From a virus, in the IMG/VR virus record IMGVR_UViG_3300030906_000025, positions 1-50,249 of that record: DNA of 50,249 bases. One strand, 5' to 3'. Under the pieces are notes generated by a model. That model worked only from the letters and a program-made list of their open reading frames with translations. It was not told the origin of the DNA and did not search any database. Both the position numbers and the translations under genes were made by a program. Position 1 is the first letter of the stretch, and each line of letters starts with the position of its first letter. This document shows positions 23,079 to 31,423 of the stretch, piece after piece.

Positions 23079-25571
23079 TCAGCTGAAGCCGAGCCACTGG
23101 CTGTTGAACGGCGACGGTGTGGCCATGCTGGACAGGGTGATGCTGCTCGGCAGGGAGGTGGCGGTTCCGGTGATGACGCCGTAGCGCAGGTTCGCGCCAG
23201 TCTGACCGGCGTTGGCGGTGGTGCCCGCGCCGGACGCCTTGAAATTGAGGGCGGCACCGGTCATGACCCCGTTGTAGAGGAAGCCCACGTAGTACTTGCC
23301 TGCCGCGAGGTTCGTCTGCTGGGTCGTCCAGGGGACGGTGTTGACCTTCTGGTCGGCCGTGGTGGACCAGATGGTGGTCTGGTCGGCGGTCTGCGTCAGC
23401 AGGGTGCCGCTGCTGTTGTAGAGGCCGATCAGGTTCTCGCCGCTGGTCAGGCCGCTCGTCTGGGCCCCGGACAGGCCGTAGACGATGTTCGTCAGCGTGG
23501 CGGACTGCCGCAGGATCATCGCGGTCAGGAACAGGTAGCCGTTGGTCGTCGACGTCGGTACCCACGTGGTCCCGGCACTGGACGGGTCGTAGTTCCAGGC
23601 GATGAGGCCCTGATCGGAGGGCATCCACTCGTAGGCCGGGTGCACGTGCCCGGCATCGGCCGCCTTACCCGTTGAGCCTGCGGCCTGCACGCCGAGGAAG
23701 TTGATGTCCGTGGCGGTGCCATCGAACTGCATGCCGCCGACCGCCGAGGTCGTCGCTGCGGGCAGGTCACCGGCCGCGATGGTGCCCCAGGCGGGCGCGG
23801 CCGAGGCGGACCCGTTGCCGGTCTGCTGCAGGTACTGCTTGGTCGCCGACGTGGATCCCGGGAGGCGGGTGTTGGTGCCCGTCCCGTTGGCGTAGGCGAT
23901 GTCGCCGAGCGTGGTGGTCGGCGCGAGAGCGTTGTAGGCGGCGCTCGTGCTGGCCTGCCCGGTGCCGCCCTGCGCGACGGGCAGCGCGGAGGCGAGGTGG
24001 GTGGAGACGACGGTCGGGGATGTCGCGGTGCCGCCGATGTCGCCCGCGAGCTGGATGGTCCCCTCGGCACCGCTGGTGGCGGCGGCGGGGAGTTGCTGGA
24101 CGAGCGCGAAGTCGGTCCCGGAGACGCCATTGGCACCGCCGGTGATCTTCTGCCCGCCGTTGGACCAGGCCGCTGCTGCGGGGTGTTGGGTGGCGATGAC
24201 GTCGAGCGTCGCGGTCCGGACGGTCGGCGCTCCGCTGGTGCCGCCGACCACGATGGACGTGTCGGCCGCGGTCACGCCCAGCACCAGGCCAGTGGTGGGG
24301 TGGACGTGCTTCGCGTCGGCCGCGAGGCCGGACGACCCAGCGGCCTGCGCACCCAGGGCCTGGATGTCGCTCGCGGTTCCGTCGAGCTGCACGACCCCGG
24401 CGACCGATGTTGACGCGGTGGGGAGCGTCGGCGTGCCGTGGGTGTGGTCGGAATGCGGGACGGTGGAGGCACTCCCCGTCGCGGAGGACGCACCGAAGCT
24501 CGTCTGCGCGGTGGGCGCGCCCCAGCCCTCGCGCGCGTGGACGTGATCGGACGCCGCGAACGTACTGGCCACGCCAGTGGTCTGGGTACTAGTCACCGCC
24601 GAGGCCGCGGGTGCGCCAGCCGCTGCGAGCGGGTGGACGTGGTCCGCGCGGGCCGGCAGTGTCGCCGAGCCGAGCGCGGCCGCCTGGCCGACGCCCTCGG
24701 TAGTGGCCGGTGCGCTGCCGGCCAGTGACAGGGTGCCGTGGCTGTGGTCCTCGCGGGCGTAGGTGAGGTCGGTACCCACGACCGACATCTGGCCATAGCT
24801 GCTCTCGGCAACGACGGTGGTCGCGGCTGCGGCCGTGGCACCGGAGGCCAATCCGAGGTTGGCGCGGGCGGTGCTCTCGGACGGCAGGTCCGAGAGGTTG
24901 TTGGCCAGAGCCGGGTATGCGGCGTTGGCGCGGGACACCTCGGCGGCGATCTCGCTGGTGGTGTAGGCCTCGGCGTTGCTCTGTGCGGTCGCGGCGGTGC
25001 CTGCTGCATCGAAGGCGCTGCTGGCCTGAGTGGCTGCGCTGCCGAGCCCCAGGTTGGTGCGGGCTGCGCTCGCTGAGTCGATATCGGAGAGGTTGTTCGC
25101 CGCGAGCAGGTCACCGCTGCCGCCGCCCGACGGTGTCTGCCAGTCCGCCGTGTTCGGCCCGGTCGCGGTCGGGACCTGGCCCGTGGTCGGGGTACCCGAG
25201 ATCGTGACGCCGACGGGGGTCAGGGGCTGCGTCGGAGTAATCGCGGACAGATCGACCGTCGGCGCGAGGCTGCCGGGCAGCGAAATCGAGTAGGTGCGCG
25301 GTTGCGCGCCGGCCAGCTTCTCCAGGACCCGGTAGGTGAACGGCTCCGGGTACAGGTGCGTGTCGTCCGTCGCCGGGAGCTCGATCGAGAAGTGCCCGTT
25401 GGTGTCGAGGGTCGCGACGGTCGCCGACGGATAGAGGATGACCGAGCCGGTGGCATCGGCGATCACGTAGTCGAGGCTGAACGTCACCGTGCCCGCGCAG
25501 GGCGTGCCGACAGCGGTGACGTACGTGCCGGTGAGCGTGACTCCCGTGAGGTTGCCGGGCAGCGGCATCAT
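23079..25571 (-). CDS. Tail fibre / receptor-binding protein with H-x-H motifs
   Basis: 830 residues. Residues ~1-120 form a beta N-terminal domain (NLTGVTLTGTYVTAVGTPCA). The shaft is Ala/Ser/Gly-rich with repeated NNLSDI/NNLSDL...ARTNLGLGSA units typical of fibre linkers. Six H-x-H motifs follow (DHSHG, DHVHP, DHVHA, DHTHG, KHVHP, GHVHP); in T4 gp37 such pairs hold iron along a trimeric needle (family knowledge). The last ~177 residues are a tip domain with a paralogue in the head region. It lies before the terminase, an unusual place for a fibre. A second ATG one codon in has better ribosome-site spacing. Confidence 0.85.
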   Translation of the reverse strand: MMPLPGNLTGVTLTGTYVTAVGTPCAGTVTFSLDYVIADATGSVILYPSATVATLDTNGHFSIELPATDDTHLYPEPFTYRVLEKLAGAQPRTYSISLPGSLAPTVDLSAITPTQPLTPVGVTISGTPTTGQVPTATGPNTADWQTPSGGGSGDLLAANNLSDIDSASAARTNLGLGSAATQASSAFDAAGTAATAQSNAEAYTTSEIAAEVSRANAAYPALANNLSDLPSESTARANLGLASGATAAAATTVVAESSYGQMSVVGTDLTYAREDHSHGTLSLAGSAPATTEGVGQAAALGSATLPARADHVHPLAAAGAPAASAVTSTQTTGVASTFAASDHVHAREGWGAPTAQTSFGASSATGSASTVPHSDHTHGTPTLPTASTSVAGVVQLDGTASDIQALGAQAAGSSGLAADAKHVHPTTGLVLGVTAADTSIVVGGTSGAPTVRTATLDVIATQHPAAAAWSNGGQKITGGANGVSGTDFALVQQLPAAATSGAEGTIQLAGDIGGTATSPTVVSTHLASALPVAQGGTGQASTSAAYNALAPTTTLGDIAYANGTGTNTRLPGSTSATKQYLQQTGNGSASAAPAWGTIAAGDLPAATTSAVGGMQFDGTATDINFLGVQAAGSTGKAADAGHVHPAYEWMPSDQGLIAWNYDPSSAGTTWVPTSTTNGYLFLTAMILRQSATLTNIVYGLSGAQTSGLTSGENLIGLYNSSGTLLTQTADQTTIWSTTADQKVNTVPWTTQQTNLAAGKYYVGFLYNGVMTGAALNFKASGAGTTANAGQTGANLRYGVITGTATSLPSSITLSSMATPSPFNSQWLGFS

Positions 25572-25580
25572 CGCCCCCCG

Positions 25581-25898
25581 TCAGCAGGTGATCGTCAGCA
25601 GATAGGCGGGAAGGACGGGGATCTCGGGGTTGTCCGTGACCTGCACCCATACCTGGTAGGAGCCGGGTGCGAGTTGCGTGGTGCCGCCCGGCCCGACCAG
25701 GCACTGCGCGAGGTAGCCGCCTGCGCCGGTGCTTTCGCTGCTGACCCACGACCCGGTCCACCACTGCGCCCCGAGCACTGATGTGCCGGGCTCCGTGAAC
25801 GCGAATTGGACGACGTCAGCCGTGGGGTTGTACGGGGCCGTCGGCGTGACGACGGCCCGCACGTACTGCCTGGACGCCTGGGACTGGGAATGCGCCAC
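25581..25898 (-). CDS. Small beta-sandwich virion protein, unknown
   Basis: 105 residues ending in a final Cys. Strand-rich (RQYVRAVVTPTAPYNPTADV; GSYQVWVQVTDNPEIPVLPA), resembling short immunoglobulin-like proteins found beside actinophage fibres. It lies between the fibre and the repeat protein in the same operon, nine bases from each, so it probably belongs to the same surface structure. Confidence 0.75.
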   Translation of the reverse strand: MAHSQSQASRQYVRAVVTPTAPYNPTADVVQFAFTEPGTSVLGAQWWTGSWVSSESTGAGGYLAQCLVGPGGTTQLAPGSYQVWVQVTDNPEIPVLPAYLLTITC

Positions 25899-25906
25899 TG
25901 GTCCCC

Positions 25907-28081
25907 CTATCCGCCTGCGTCGCGTGCACTCCAGCCGGCCGGGATCTCTGCTGCCCGCCAGGCGGGTTCGTCACCCCGGGCCGTCCAGGTCGAGCCGCAG
26001 TCGGCGGCCGACCAGTCGGCGTACTCCGGGTCGGAGGCGCTCCAGCTCGGCCCAGCGGCGGCGACGGCGAACACCGGGTAGAGCGGGGCTGCGACGTCGA
26101 CGCTGCCGGGCGGTGCGGTGACACTCACGCGGGCGACGACACCGGCAACGATCTGCCCGACGACGACGGTTCCGCCGGGTGCACCGACGGTGATCGTGAC
26201 GGCGACGCCGATGAGGTTGCGGCCGATGCGGACCGTACCGGCGACGGCTGTGACGGTGAGCGCGGGAACAGTGCCTTCGGCGGTGACGACGGACTCGCCG
26301 CGCGGCGCGGTGACCGCAACGACTACAGGCGCTCCGGTGGCAGAGACCGACGCCGTGCCAGGCGTAGCCCTAGCGGTGACGGTTGCCGTGCTGCCCGTGA
26401 TGACTGCACCGGCGTGGATGCTGCCCGCGCGGGCCGTAACGGTGGTGGTGGCAGCGGCTCCGGCAATGAGAGCGCCGGCGTGGACCTGGCCGGGCGGCGC
26501 GACCACGGCGATCGTGGCCGGTGCGCCGGTGACGTTGACCGACATGCCAGCTTGGACAGTGCCGGGCGGCGCGCTGACCTGGGCCACTGGTGCGGCACCG
26601 GCAACCGTGCAACCCGCGTGGACTGTTCCAGCCGGGGCCGCGACCGAGACTTGGGCGACCACGCCCGGCACGGTGGCGCCGATACCGACGCTGCCCGGGA
26701 CAGCCGTGACCGCAGCGAGGGCGGACGCGCCTGCCACGGTGCAGCCGGCGCGGATGGAGCCCGCGGGTGCGATGACGGCGACGGTGGCTGCTGCGCCGAT
26801 GACTCCGGCGCCCGTGAGCACGTTGCCAGCCGGGGCGGTCACTGAGATGCGGGCCGCTGTACCGGTGACATCGGTCCCGGCCTGGAAGCTGCCAGTGGGT
26901 GCGGCGACTACGACATGGGCAGATGCGCCCGGCGCGGAGACCTCGACGGCCCCCGGGACTGCGGTGACGCTGATCTGGGTGGCCTGCCCGGCGGCGGTGA
27001 CGCCTGCATGGCCGGCCGAGGCCGCAGTTGCGACGGTCGCCACTGTGCCGGTGACGGTTGCTCCGCCGTGGGCAGTACCTGCGGGCGAGGTGACCTCGAC
27101 GAGAGCGGGGGCGCCCGCGATGACGGTCCCAGCGTGGACGGTACCTGCTGCGGCCGTGACCTTGACGGCGGCGCTGCTGCCGGGGACGCTGACGTGCACG
27201 GTCCCGGCGGGTGCGTGGACCGTGACTGTCCCGGTGGCACCGGTCGTGGCGACGACCGGAACACCGGGGCAGCCGGTGACTGCGAGACTGGGAACGGCTC
27301 CGGTAATCGTGCAGCCAGCGTGGACCGAGCCCGCGGGCGCGAGTACCTGGACCGCGGCAGCCGCCCCGGTGACCGCCGCCGCGAGGTGGACGCTACCGGC
27401 CGGGGCCAAAACCTTGGCGCTGCCCGCTGCTCCGCTGGTCGCGATCCCGACCGTGCCCGCTACGGCAGCGGTGGCGACGTGCCCGGCCTGACCGGCGATC
27501 ACGGCACCGGCGTGAACGGCCCCAGCCGGGGCCGTCGTCTTCACGGTGGCCGTTGCGCCGGTGAGCACGCATCCGGCGTGGACCGTGCCAGCTAGGGCGG
27601 TCACCGTGACGTGCGCGGCGGCACCCGGGACCGTGACCTGAGCGGTACCGCCAGGCGCTGCTGTCTTGATGCTGGCCGCAGCACCCGGACTGCGCACGGC
27701 CGGCGTACCGGTCGGAGCCTTCACCGCGACCGTGGCGACCGCGCCGGCGATCGTGCAACCTGCGTGAACAGTCCCCGGCACTGCAGTGACCTTGACGGCC
27801 GCGACACTTCCCGCAGCTGTGCAACCCGCATGCACGATGCCCGCAGCAGCCTTGACCGCGACCGTCGCGACGGTGCCGCCGACGGTGACCTTGACCGTGC
27901 CTGCAGGCGCAGTGACCTTGATGGTTGCCGCGGCGCCGGGGACCGTGACCGACGTCGAGCCCGCAGCAGCCTTGACGGCAACGGTGGCGGCGACGCCGTT
28001 GACGGTGACCGGGACTGCGGCGGAGGGGAGGTCCCGGCTCAGCCGTACCTGGTCCGGGATTGACCGGCCGAGACGCGCCAT
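25907..28081 (-). CDS. 22-residue-repeat beta-solenoid-like fibre protein
   Basis: 724 residues built from about 29 tandem units of 22 (some 20) residues after a 25-residue lead. A typical unit reads APAGTVHAGCTVAGAAATVA plus two residues; P-A-G, H-A-G-C and the A-G turn recur. The regular small-residue/Val pattern suggests a right-handed beta helix or stacked-hairpin fibre. Free Cys in many units could stack into a ladder. The last 50 residues are Trp-rich (GPSWSASDPEYADWSAADCG), like end caps of other actinophage surface proteins. ATG with GGGGGTCAGTG upstream; a GTG one codon earlier is in frame. Confidence 0.85.
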   Translation of the reverse strand: MARLGRSIPDQVRLSRDLPSAAVPVTVNGVAATVAVKAAAGSTSVTVPGAAATIKVTAPAGTVKVTVGGTVATVAVKAAAGIVHAGCTAAGSVAAVKVTAVPGTVHAGCTIAGAVATVAVKAPTGTPAVRSPGAAASIKTAAPGGTAQVTVPGAAAHVTVTALAGTVHAGCVLTGATATVKTTAPAGAVHAGAVIAGQAGHVATAAVAGTVGIATSGAAGSAKVLAPAGSVHLAAAVTGAAAAVQVLAPAGSVHAGCTITGAVPSLAVTGCPGVPVVATTGATGTVTVHAPAGTVHVSVPGSSAAVKVTAAAGTVHAGTVIAGAPALVEVTSPAGTAHGGATVTGTVATVATAASAGHAGVTAAGQATQISVTAVPGAVEVSAPGASAHVVVAAPTGSFQAGTDVTGTAARISVTAPAGNVLTGAGVIGAAATVAVIAPAGSIRAGCTVAGASALAAVTAVPGSVGIGATVPGVVAQVSVAAPAGTVHAGCTVAGAAPVAQVSAPPGTVQAGMSVNVTGAPATIAVVAPPGQVHAGALIAGAAATTTVTARAGSIHAGAVITGSTATVTARATPGTASVSATGAPVVVAVTAPRGESVVTAEGTVPALTVTAVAGTVRIGRNLIGVAVTITVGAPGGTVVVGQIVAGVVARVSVTAPPGSVDVAAPLYPVFAVAAAGPSWSASDPEYADWSAADCGSTWTARGDEPAWRAAEIPAGWSARDAGG
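26120..28010 (-). repeat. Long tandem 60/66-base coding repeat
   Basis: Degenerate repeat corresponding to the 22- and 20-residue protein units. Copies such as GGCGGTGACC...GTGCCGG.. on the + strand recur about every 66 bases throughout. Such repeats are prone to copy-number change by recombination. Confidence 0.85.
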
Positions 28082-28094
28082 CACTGACCCCCGG

Positions 28095-28613
28095 TCAGAT
28101 CATCTCGATCCAGCGGGCGTAGATCAGGGCGGAGGTGATGGTCGCCTGGGGCTGGATCCGGAACTGGAGGTATTGGGCCGCGCTGGCGTTTCCGACCTGC
28201 GGATAGTCCTCCAGCGGCCAGATCTTGGAGTAGGCGCTGAAGACTTCCTGCCGGTCGACGGGTCGTAGCGTCGTGTTGCTGGTGATCGCGACCGCGCCGT
28301 AGGCCGTCGCACCGGTGCCCAGGGTCAGCCTGGTGGTGGCGCCGTTGAGGACGTTGATCGCCGGGAACACCGTGGTGGTGGTGTGCGCCGTCAATCCGGT
28401 CGTGGCCGTCGCGGTCGTCGCGACCTCCACGATCGCGGCGGTGGCCTGCACCGTATTGAAGGAGACACCCCACTCGACGAGTTGGATCAGGCCGCCGGAC
28501 GGCACGGCGAGCTGCAGAGCCAAGAGGGCGGCGGCGGTGTACTGAGTACCGGCGTTGATTGTGGTTGTGGTGGACAGTGCCGAGTTCCAGCACATGAACT
28601 GGGAGCCAGCCAA
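28095..28613 (-). CDS. Virion surface protein, unknown
   Basis: 172 residues, MAGSQFMCWNSALSTTTTIN..., mainly beta with many Thr/Ala. A short protein of this type (opening A-G-S-x-F, central LIQLVEWGVSFN, end RWIEM) recurs in Streptomyces phage fibre clusters, in my recollection, without a known function. It follows the jelly-roll gene by nine bases and precedes the repeat protein. Confidence 0.75.
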   Translation of the reverse strand: MAGSQFMCWNSALSTTTTINAGTQYTAAALLALQLAVPSGGLIQLVEWGVSFNTVQATAAIVEVATTATATTGLTAHTTTTVFPAINVLNGATTRLTLGTGATAYGAVAITSNTTLRPVDRQEVFSAYSKIWPLEDYPQVGNASAAQYLQFRIQPQATITSALIYARWIEMI

Positions 28614-28622
28614 GGTCGCCTC

Positions 28623-29168
28623 CTACCAGAGATGCGCGCGGGAGAGGGCCTGAGCTGTGTTGTGGATCGGGTTGACGGCGCCGCCGGGAATGTCGGGCAG
28701 CACGCCGAAATAGAACTCGTCCATGTAGAAGACCTGGCCGGACGCGGAGGCGATGGCGAGCGGCAGCGGCAGCGCGGATGCGGCAGTTGCGGGGGCGGCT
28801 GCCTGCGTGCTGATCAATGTCCAGGTGCCCGAGTTGGCGGCCTGCCCGGTCGCCGAGTCCGACAGGTACGTGCCACCGGAGGTGTACCAGTTGATCTCTG
28901 CGGTAGCGGTCCGGCCGACCAGGGCCGTGTAGATCCAAAAGCTGAACGTGTAGACGACACCCACGGTCACCGGCAGGCGCGTCGTGTTCCAGGCAAGTCC
29001 GGCGAAGCTCGTGCCCGCCGAGGTGACTTGGATCGAGTGCGTGCCGTCCAGGGCGAACGCTGTGGACGACGCGATCGTCGGTGTCGTGGTACCTGATGCT
29101 GCCCAGTCGCCGACGCCCGACTCGACCGATTCGTCCGCGTACGAGAATTGGTTGCCCATGATTGGCAC
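28623..29168 (-). CDS. Jelly-roll (CBM-like) virion protein
   Basis: 181 residues. Reads as a carbohydrate-binding-module fold: GTHSIQVTSAGTSFAGLAW, VYTFSFWIYTALVGRTATAE, then GTWTLISTQAAAPATAASAL and FYMDEFYFGV, the order of strands seen in CBM4/9-like phage surface domains. It may bind host wall sugars. Either a GTG or an ATG three codons later starts the protein; AGGGGC lies upstream of both. Confidence 0.7.
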   Translation of the reverse strand: MPIMGNQFSYADESVESGVGDWAASGTTTPTIASSTAFALDGTHSIQVTSAGTSFAGLAWNTTRLPVTVGVVYTFSFWIYTALVGRTATAEINWYTSGGTYLSDSATGQAANSGTWTLISTQAAAPATAASALPLPLAIASASGQVFYMDEFYFGVLPDIPGGAVNPIHNTAQALSRAHLW

Positions 29169-29200
29169 AGGTCAGCGCCCCTTTTGGTCGTGCGGGGAGG

Positions 29201-29686
29201 CTAGTTCTCCTGCCACTGCACAAGCACGTTGGACACAGCGTTCGCGGTAGGCATGGACAACGTGAACGTCGACGCGGTGACGGTCTGCGTTCCCCCGAGG
29301 TCCCAGTACGCGATCACCTGGTTGGTGGTGTCGGAGCCGCCGACGGTGTTGTCGAAGAACAGGGCGTACACCGCGGAGAAGCTCGCGGACGTCCACGACG
29401 GGTTCGCGCCGACGACCAGCGACGTGTAGTTGTGCGGCGAGCTGAACGTGTCCGAGGTGCTGACCGACGTCAGTGTCTGGCGGGAGTACCCGCCACCCGA
29501 CACCTCGGTGAGCGTGCCGTTCGCCGTGAGGAAGTCGTGGACGTGGACAGCGGCGTTGGCCGTCGAGTTCCACGTGTACGTGCCCGACGCCACCAGCAGG
29601 CATTCGAGCGTGTCCGTGGTGACGTTGACAGTTTTCGAGTTCAACGCGTCGATGAACGAAGGGAAGACGTAAGCGGTCACAGCCAT
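29201..29686 (-). CDS. Virion surface protein, unknown
   Basis: 161 residues, MAVTAYVFPSFIDALNSKTV..., a beta protein of a type that recurs in Streptomyces phages next to fibre genes (the phrase DTLECLLVASGTYTWNS is characteristic). It has NPSWTSASFSAVYALFFDNT and ends VQWQEN. Presumed virion component; no function known to me. Confidence 0.75.
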   Translation of the reverse strand: MAVTAYVFPSFIDALNSKTVNVTTDTLECLLVASGTYTWNSTANAAVHVHDFLTANGTLTEVSGGGYSRQTLTSVSTSDTFSSPHNYTSLVVGANPSWTSASFSAVYALFFDNTVGGSDTTNQVIAYWDLGGTQTVTASTFTLSMPTANAVSNVLVQWQEN

Positions 29687-29719
29687 CGACGCGCCTCCTG
29701 TCGGTTGTGGTGGGTCTGA

Positions 29720-30055
29720 CTACTCGGCAGCCGGAGCCGCAGGCTCGGCCGGCGCTGCGGGGGTCTGTCCGAGGAAGGCTTCGATGGCGGTCTTGAGCGC
29801 CTCGAACTCGGTCTTGAGGTCGCCGACCGCCTCGGTCGCGAGCTGCGTGCCGTCGACCTCGGCCTGGGCGAGGAGCTTGGTGATGTCGGCGGTGACGTCG
29901 GCGCGGACCTGCGCGAGGGCGGGGGCGAGTTCGCCGACGAGCCCAGACACGATCTTCTCGGCCTCGCCGAACAGACCGGATGCCTTCGCGGCGAGTTCGT
30001 GGCCTTCGGCTTCGAGCTTGGTGACGATCTCGTGGAACTCGGTGAGGAACGACAT
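29720..30055 (-). CDS. Small helical protein, unknown
   Basis: 111 residues; ATG chosen because AAGGAG lies seven bases upstream. Almost entirely alpha-helical with a heptad-like pattern (SFLTEFHEIVTKLEAEGHEL, then FGEAEKIVSGLVGELAPALA), ending in a Pro/Ala tail. Resembles short coiled-coil proteins that occur near phage fibre and tape measure genes. Possible assembly factor. Confidence 0.7.
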   Translation of the reverse strand: MSFLTEFHEIVTKLEAEGHELAAKASGLFGEAEKIVSGLVGELAPALAQVRADVTADITKLLAQAEVDGTQLATEAVGDLKTEFEALKTAIEAFLGQTPAAPAEPAAPAAE

Positions 30056-30083
30056 GGTGGGACTCCTTGAGGGTGAGGGTGGT

Positions 30084-30770
30084 TCAGCGGCGGAAGTAGA
30101 TCGGGTTGAGCTGGGCGAGGCGCAGCATCTGCTTCTGGATCTCGTCGCGCAGGTCGCGTTGGCTGAGGACACTGCCGGAGACGTTGATCGTCATGGTCAG
30201 CGGGGCGGGCTTCTCGGGCTCGGGCGCGGCGTCCTGGTCGTCGCCGCAGGGCCAGTGCCAGGACCCGACCTCGGTACAGGTCTCGTCATGGGTCTGCGTC
30301 AGCCACTGCACGACGTCGTCGGTCCAGGGCAGCGGGCCGTCCAGGATGAGAACGGTGTCCACGCCCGGCGGGGTGGCCCGGTGTTCGGCTACGCGGAGCG
30401 GCGCGCAGCCGCCGAGCACGTCGTCCGGGCGCCAGATGTGCACCATCTCGCCGACCTCGGGCAGCCGCTCGGCCTTGACCGGGGCCTCGGCGCTGTCGTC
30501 AGCGAACTCGCCCCGCACTCGGCCGAGGAACTCCTCGCGGGTGACGACGCCCTCGCGCAGCCACTCGTCGACGTCGGGGCCGGGAGTCTCCTCCAGCGCG
30601 TAGCTGGCCCAGTGCCCGTGCTGGAACCGGGCCACGGTCTGCACGTCGCCGTGGCGTGTGGCCTGGATGTGGAGGTCGCCGCCCTGGTCGACGTGAACGC
30701 CGTCGCAGGGGATGTGCTCGTGCTGCTCGTTCGGGCAGGCGAGGCGGACGATCGCGGTGTGGCGGCTCAC
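30084..30770 (-). CDS. Unknown protein with a tape-measure-like C-terminal motif
   Basis: 228 residues. The GTG start overlaps the preceding stop (GTGA) and has GGGAG seven bases upstream. Most of the protein is acidic with scattered His/Cys/Trp (SRHTAIVRLACPNEQHEH; HIWRPDDVLGGCAPLRVAEH) and matches nothing I know. The last 40 residues, MTINVSGSVLSQRDLRDEIQ then LNPIYFRR, align with the end of the tape measure protein. The first gene of the structural block proper; it may link regulation, tape measure or tail tip assembly. Confidence 0.7.
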   Translation of the reverse strand: MSRHTAIVRLACPNEQHEHIPCDGVHVDQGGDLHIQATRHGDVQTVARFQHGHWASYALEETPGPDVDEWLREGVVTREEFLGRVRGEFADDSAEAPVKAERLPEVGEMVHIWRPDDVLGGCAPLRVAEHRATPPGVDTVLILDGPLPWTDDVVQWLTQTHDETCTEVGSWHWPCGDDQDAAPEPEKPAPLTMTINVSGSVLSQRDLRDEIQKQMLRLAQLNPIYFRR

Positions 30771-30946
30771 GACGTCACTCCCGTGCACCTCTTGCAGGGC
30801 AGTTGCCGGTGGTGCACGTGGCAGGACGGGTCCCGCGCGGGTTCGTAGCGCGGCGCGGGCCCGTTGTAGTGCGCGAACTTGCGGGCCTGGTCACGGGATA
30901 CGGCACGACGCTGAGCGCGCGGCCACGGGAAAGCGAGGGTGGACAT
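30767..30946 (-). CDS. Small Cys/His protein, unknown
   Basis: 59 residues, MSTLAFPWPRAQRRAVSRDQ..., ending HVHHRQLPCKRCTGVTS, where C-x-x-C with nearby His may hold zinc. GGAG lies seven bases before the ATG. Coupled to the next gene by a GTGA overlap. Confidence 0.65.
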   Translation of the reverse strand: MSTLAFPWPRAQRRAVSRDQARKFAHYNGPAPRYEPARDPSCHVHHRQLPCKRCTGVTS

Positions 30947-30987
30947 GCAGGTGCTCCGAGGGTGTGAGCAGTGGGGGTGAGGGTTGA

Positions 30988-31176
30988 TCAGGTGGTGACG
31001 CGGATCTCCGGCCGCCCGGCGCGCTTCCACGCTTCGAGGCAGGCCGCGTCGTCGTCGCAGCCGTGGCGCGCGATGGTGAAGTCGGCGGTGTCGCCGTCGT
31101 AGGCGCGATAGTCGCGGCAACCGCCCTGGCAGACGGAGATCCCGCAGACGTCGCAGCCGTGGCAGCTGTCAGCCAT
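30988..31176 (-). CDS. Small Cys-rich protein, unknown
   Basis: 62 residues with eight Cys, opening MADSCHGCDVCGISVCQGGC: closely spaced pairs that suggest a zinc or iron-sulfur knot. The second half is acidic (HGCDDDAACLEAWKRAGRPE). Overlaps the Acb2-like gene upstream by eight bases. Function unknown. Confidence 0.65.
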   Translation of the reverse strand: MADSCHGCDVCGISVCQGGCRDYRAYDGDTADFTIARHGCDDDAACLEAWKRAGRPEIRVTT

Positions 31177-31423
31177 CGAGTGCCGCCCTTACCAGGCAGT
31201 CCTTCGCCTCCAGGAGCTTCCGCAGCCCGGCGGTGAGCTCCGGGCCGTCCGGGAGTGCGATCACCATCTGCCCTGCGAGCTGGCAGACCGGCCGCGAGAT
31301 GACCTGAAGGTGCGTCGGCAGGTGGCTGTAGGCGAAGTGCTTCATCAGTTGCTGCGTGGACGGATGCCGCTCGGAGAGCTGGAGTGCCATGGGCGGATTC
31401 GGGGCGTCGTCGTGCTCGGGCAT
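31169..31423 (-). CDS. Three-helix protein resembling Acb2/Tad1 cyclic-nucleotide sponges
   Basis: 84 residues predicted as one short and two long helices: TQQLMKHFAYSHL, PTHLQVISRPVCQLAGQMVI, and PELTAGLRKLLEAKDCLVRA. The order and the closing R-K-L-L-E-A-K-D-x-x-V-R-A-A signature match a family common in actinophages that I associate with the Acb2/Tad1 hairpin fold, whose members bind cyclic oligonucleotides or gcADPR and block CBASS or Thoeris signalling. The assignment is by remembered pattern, not by search; a plain helical-bundle protein is the alternative. It sits in the early-gene zone, as expected for a counter-defence gene. Confidence 0.5.
   Translation of the reverse strand: MPEHDDAPNPPMALQLSERHPSTQQLMKHFAYSHLPTHLQVISRPVCQLAGQMVIALPDGPELTAGLRKLLEAKDCLVRAALDG

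Noticed and set aside
25907-28081. CRISPR array suggested by the regular 60/66-base period
   Set aside because: The repeats are degenerate, in frame and encode protein; there are no constant repeats with unique spacers and no cas genes.
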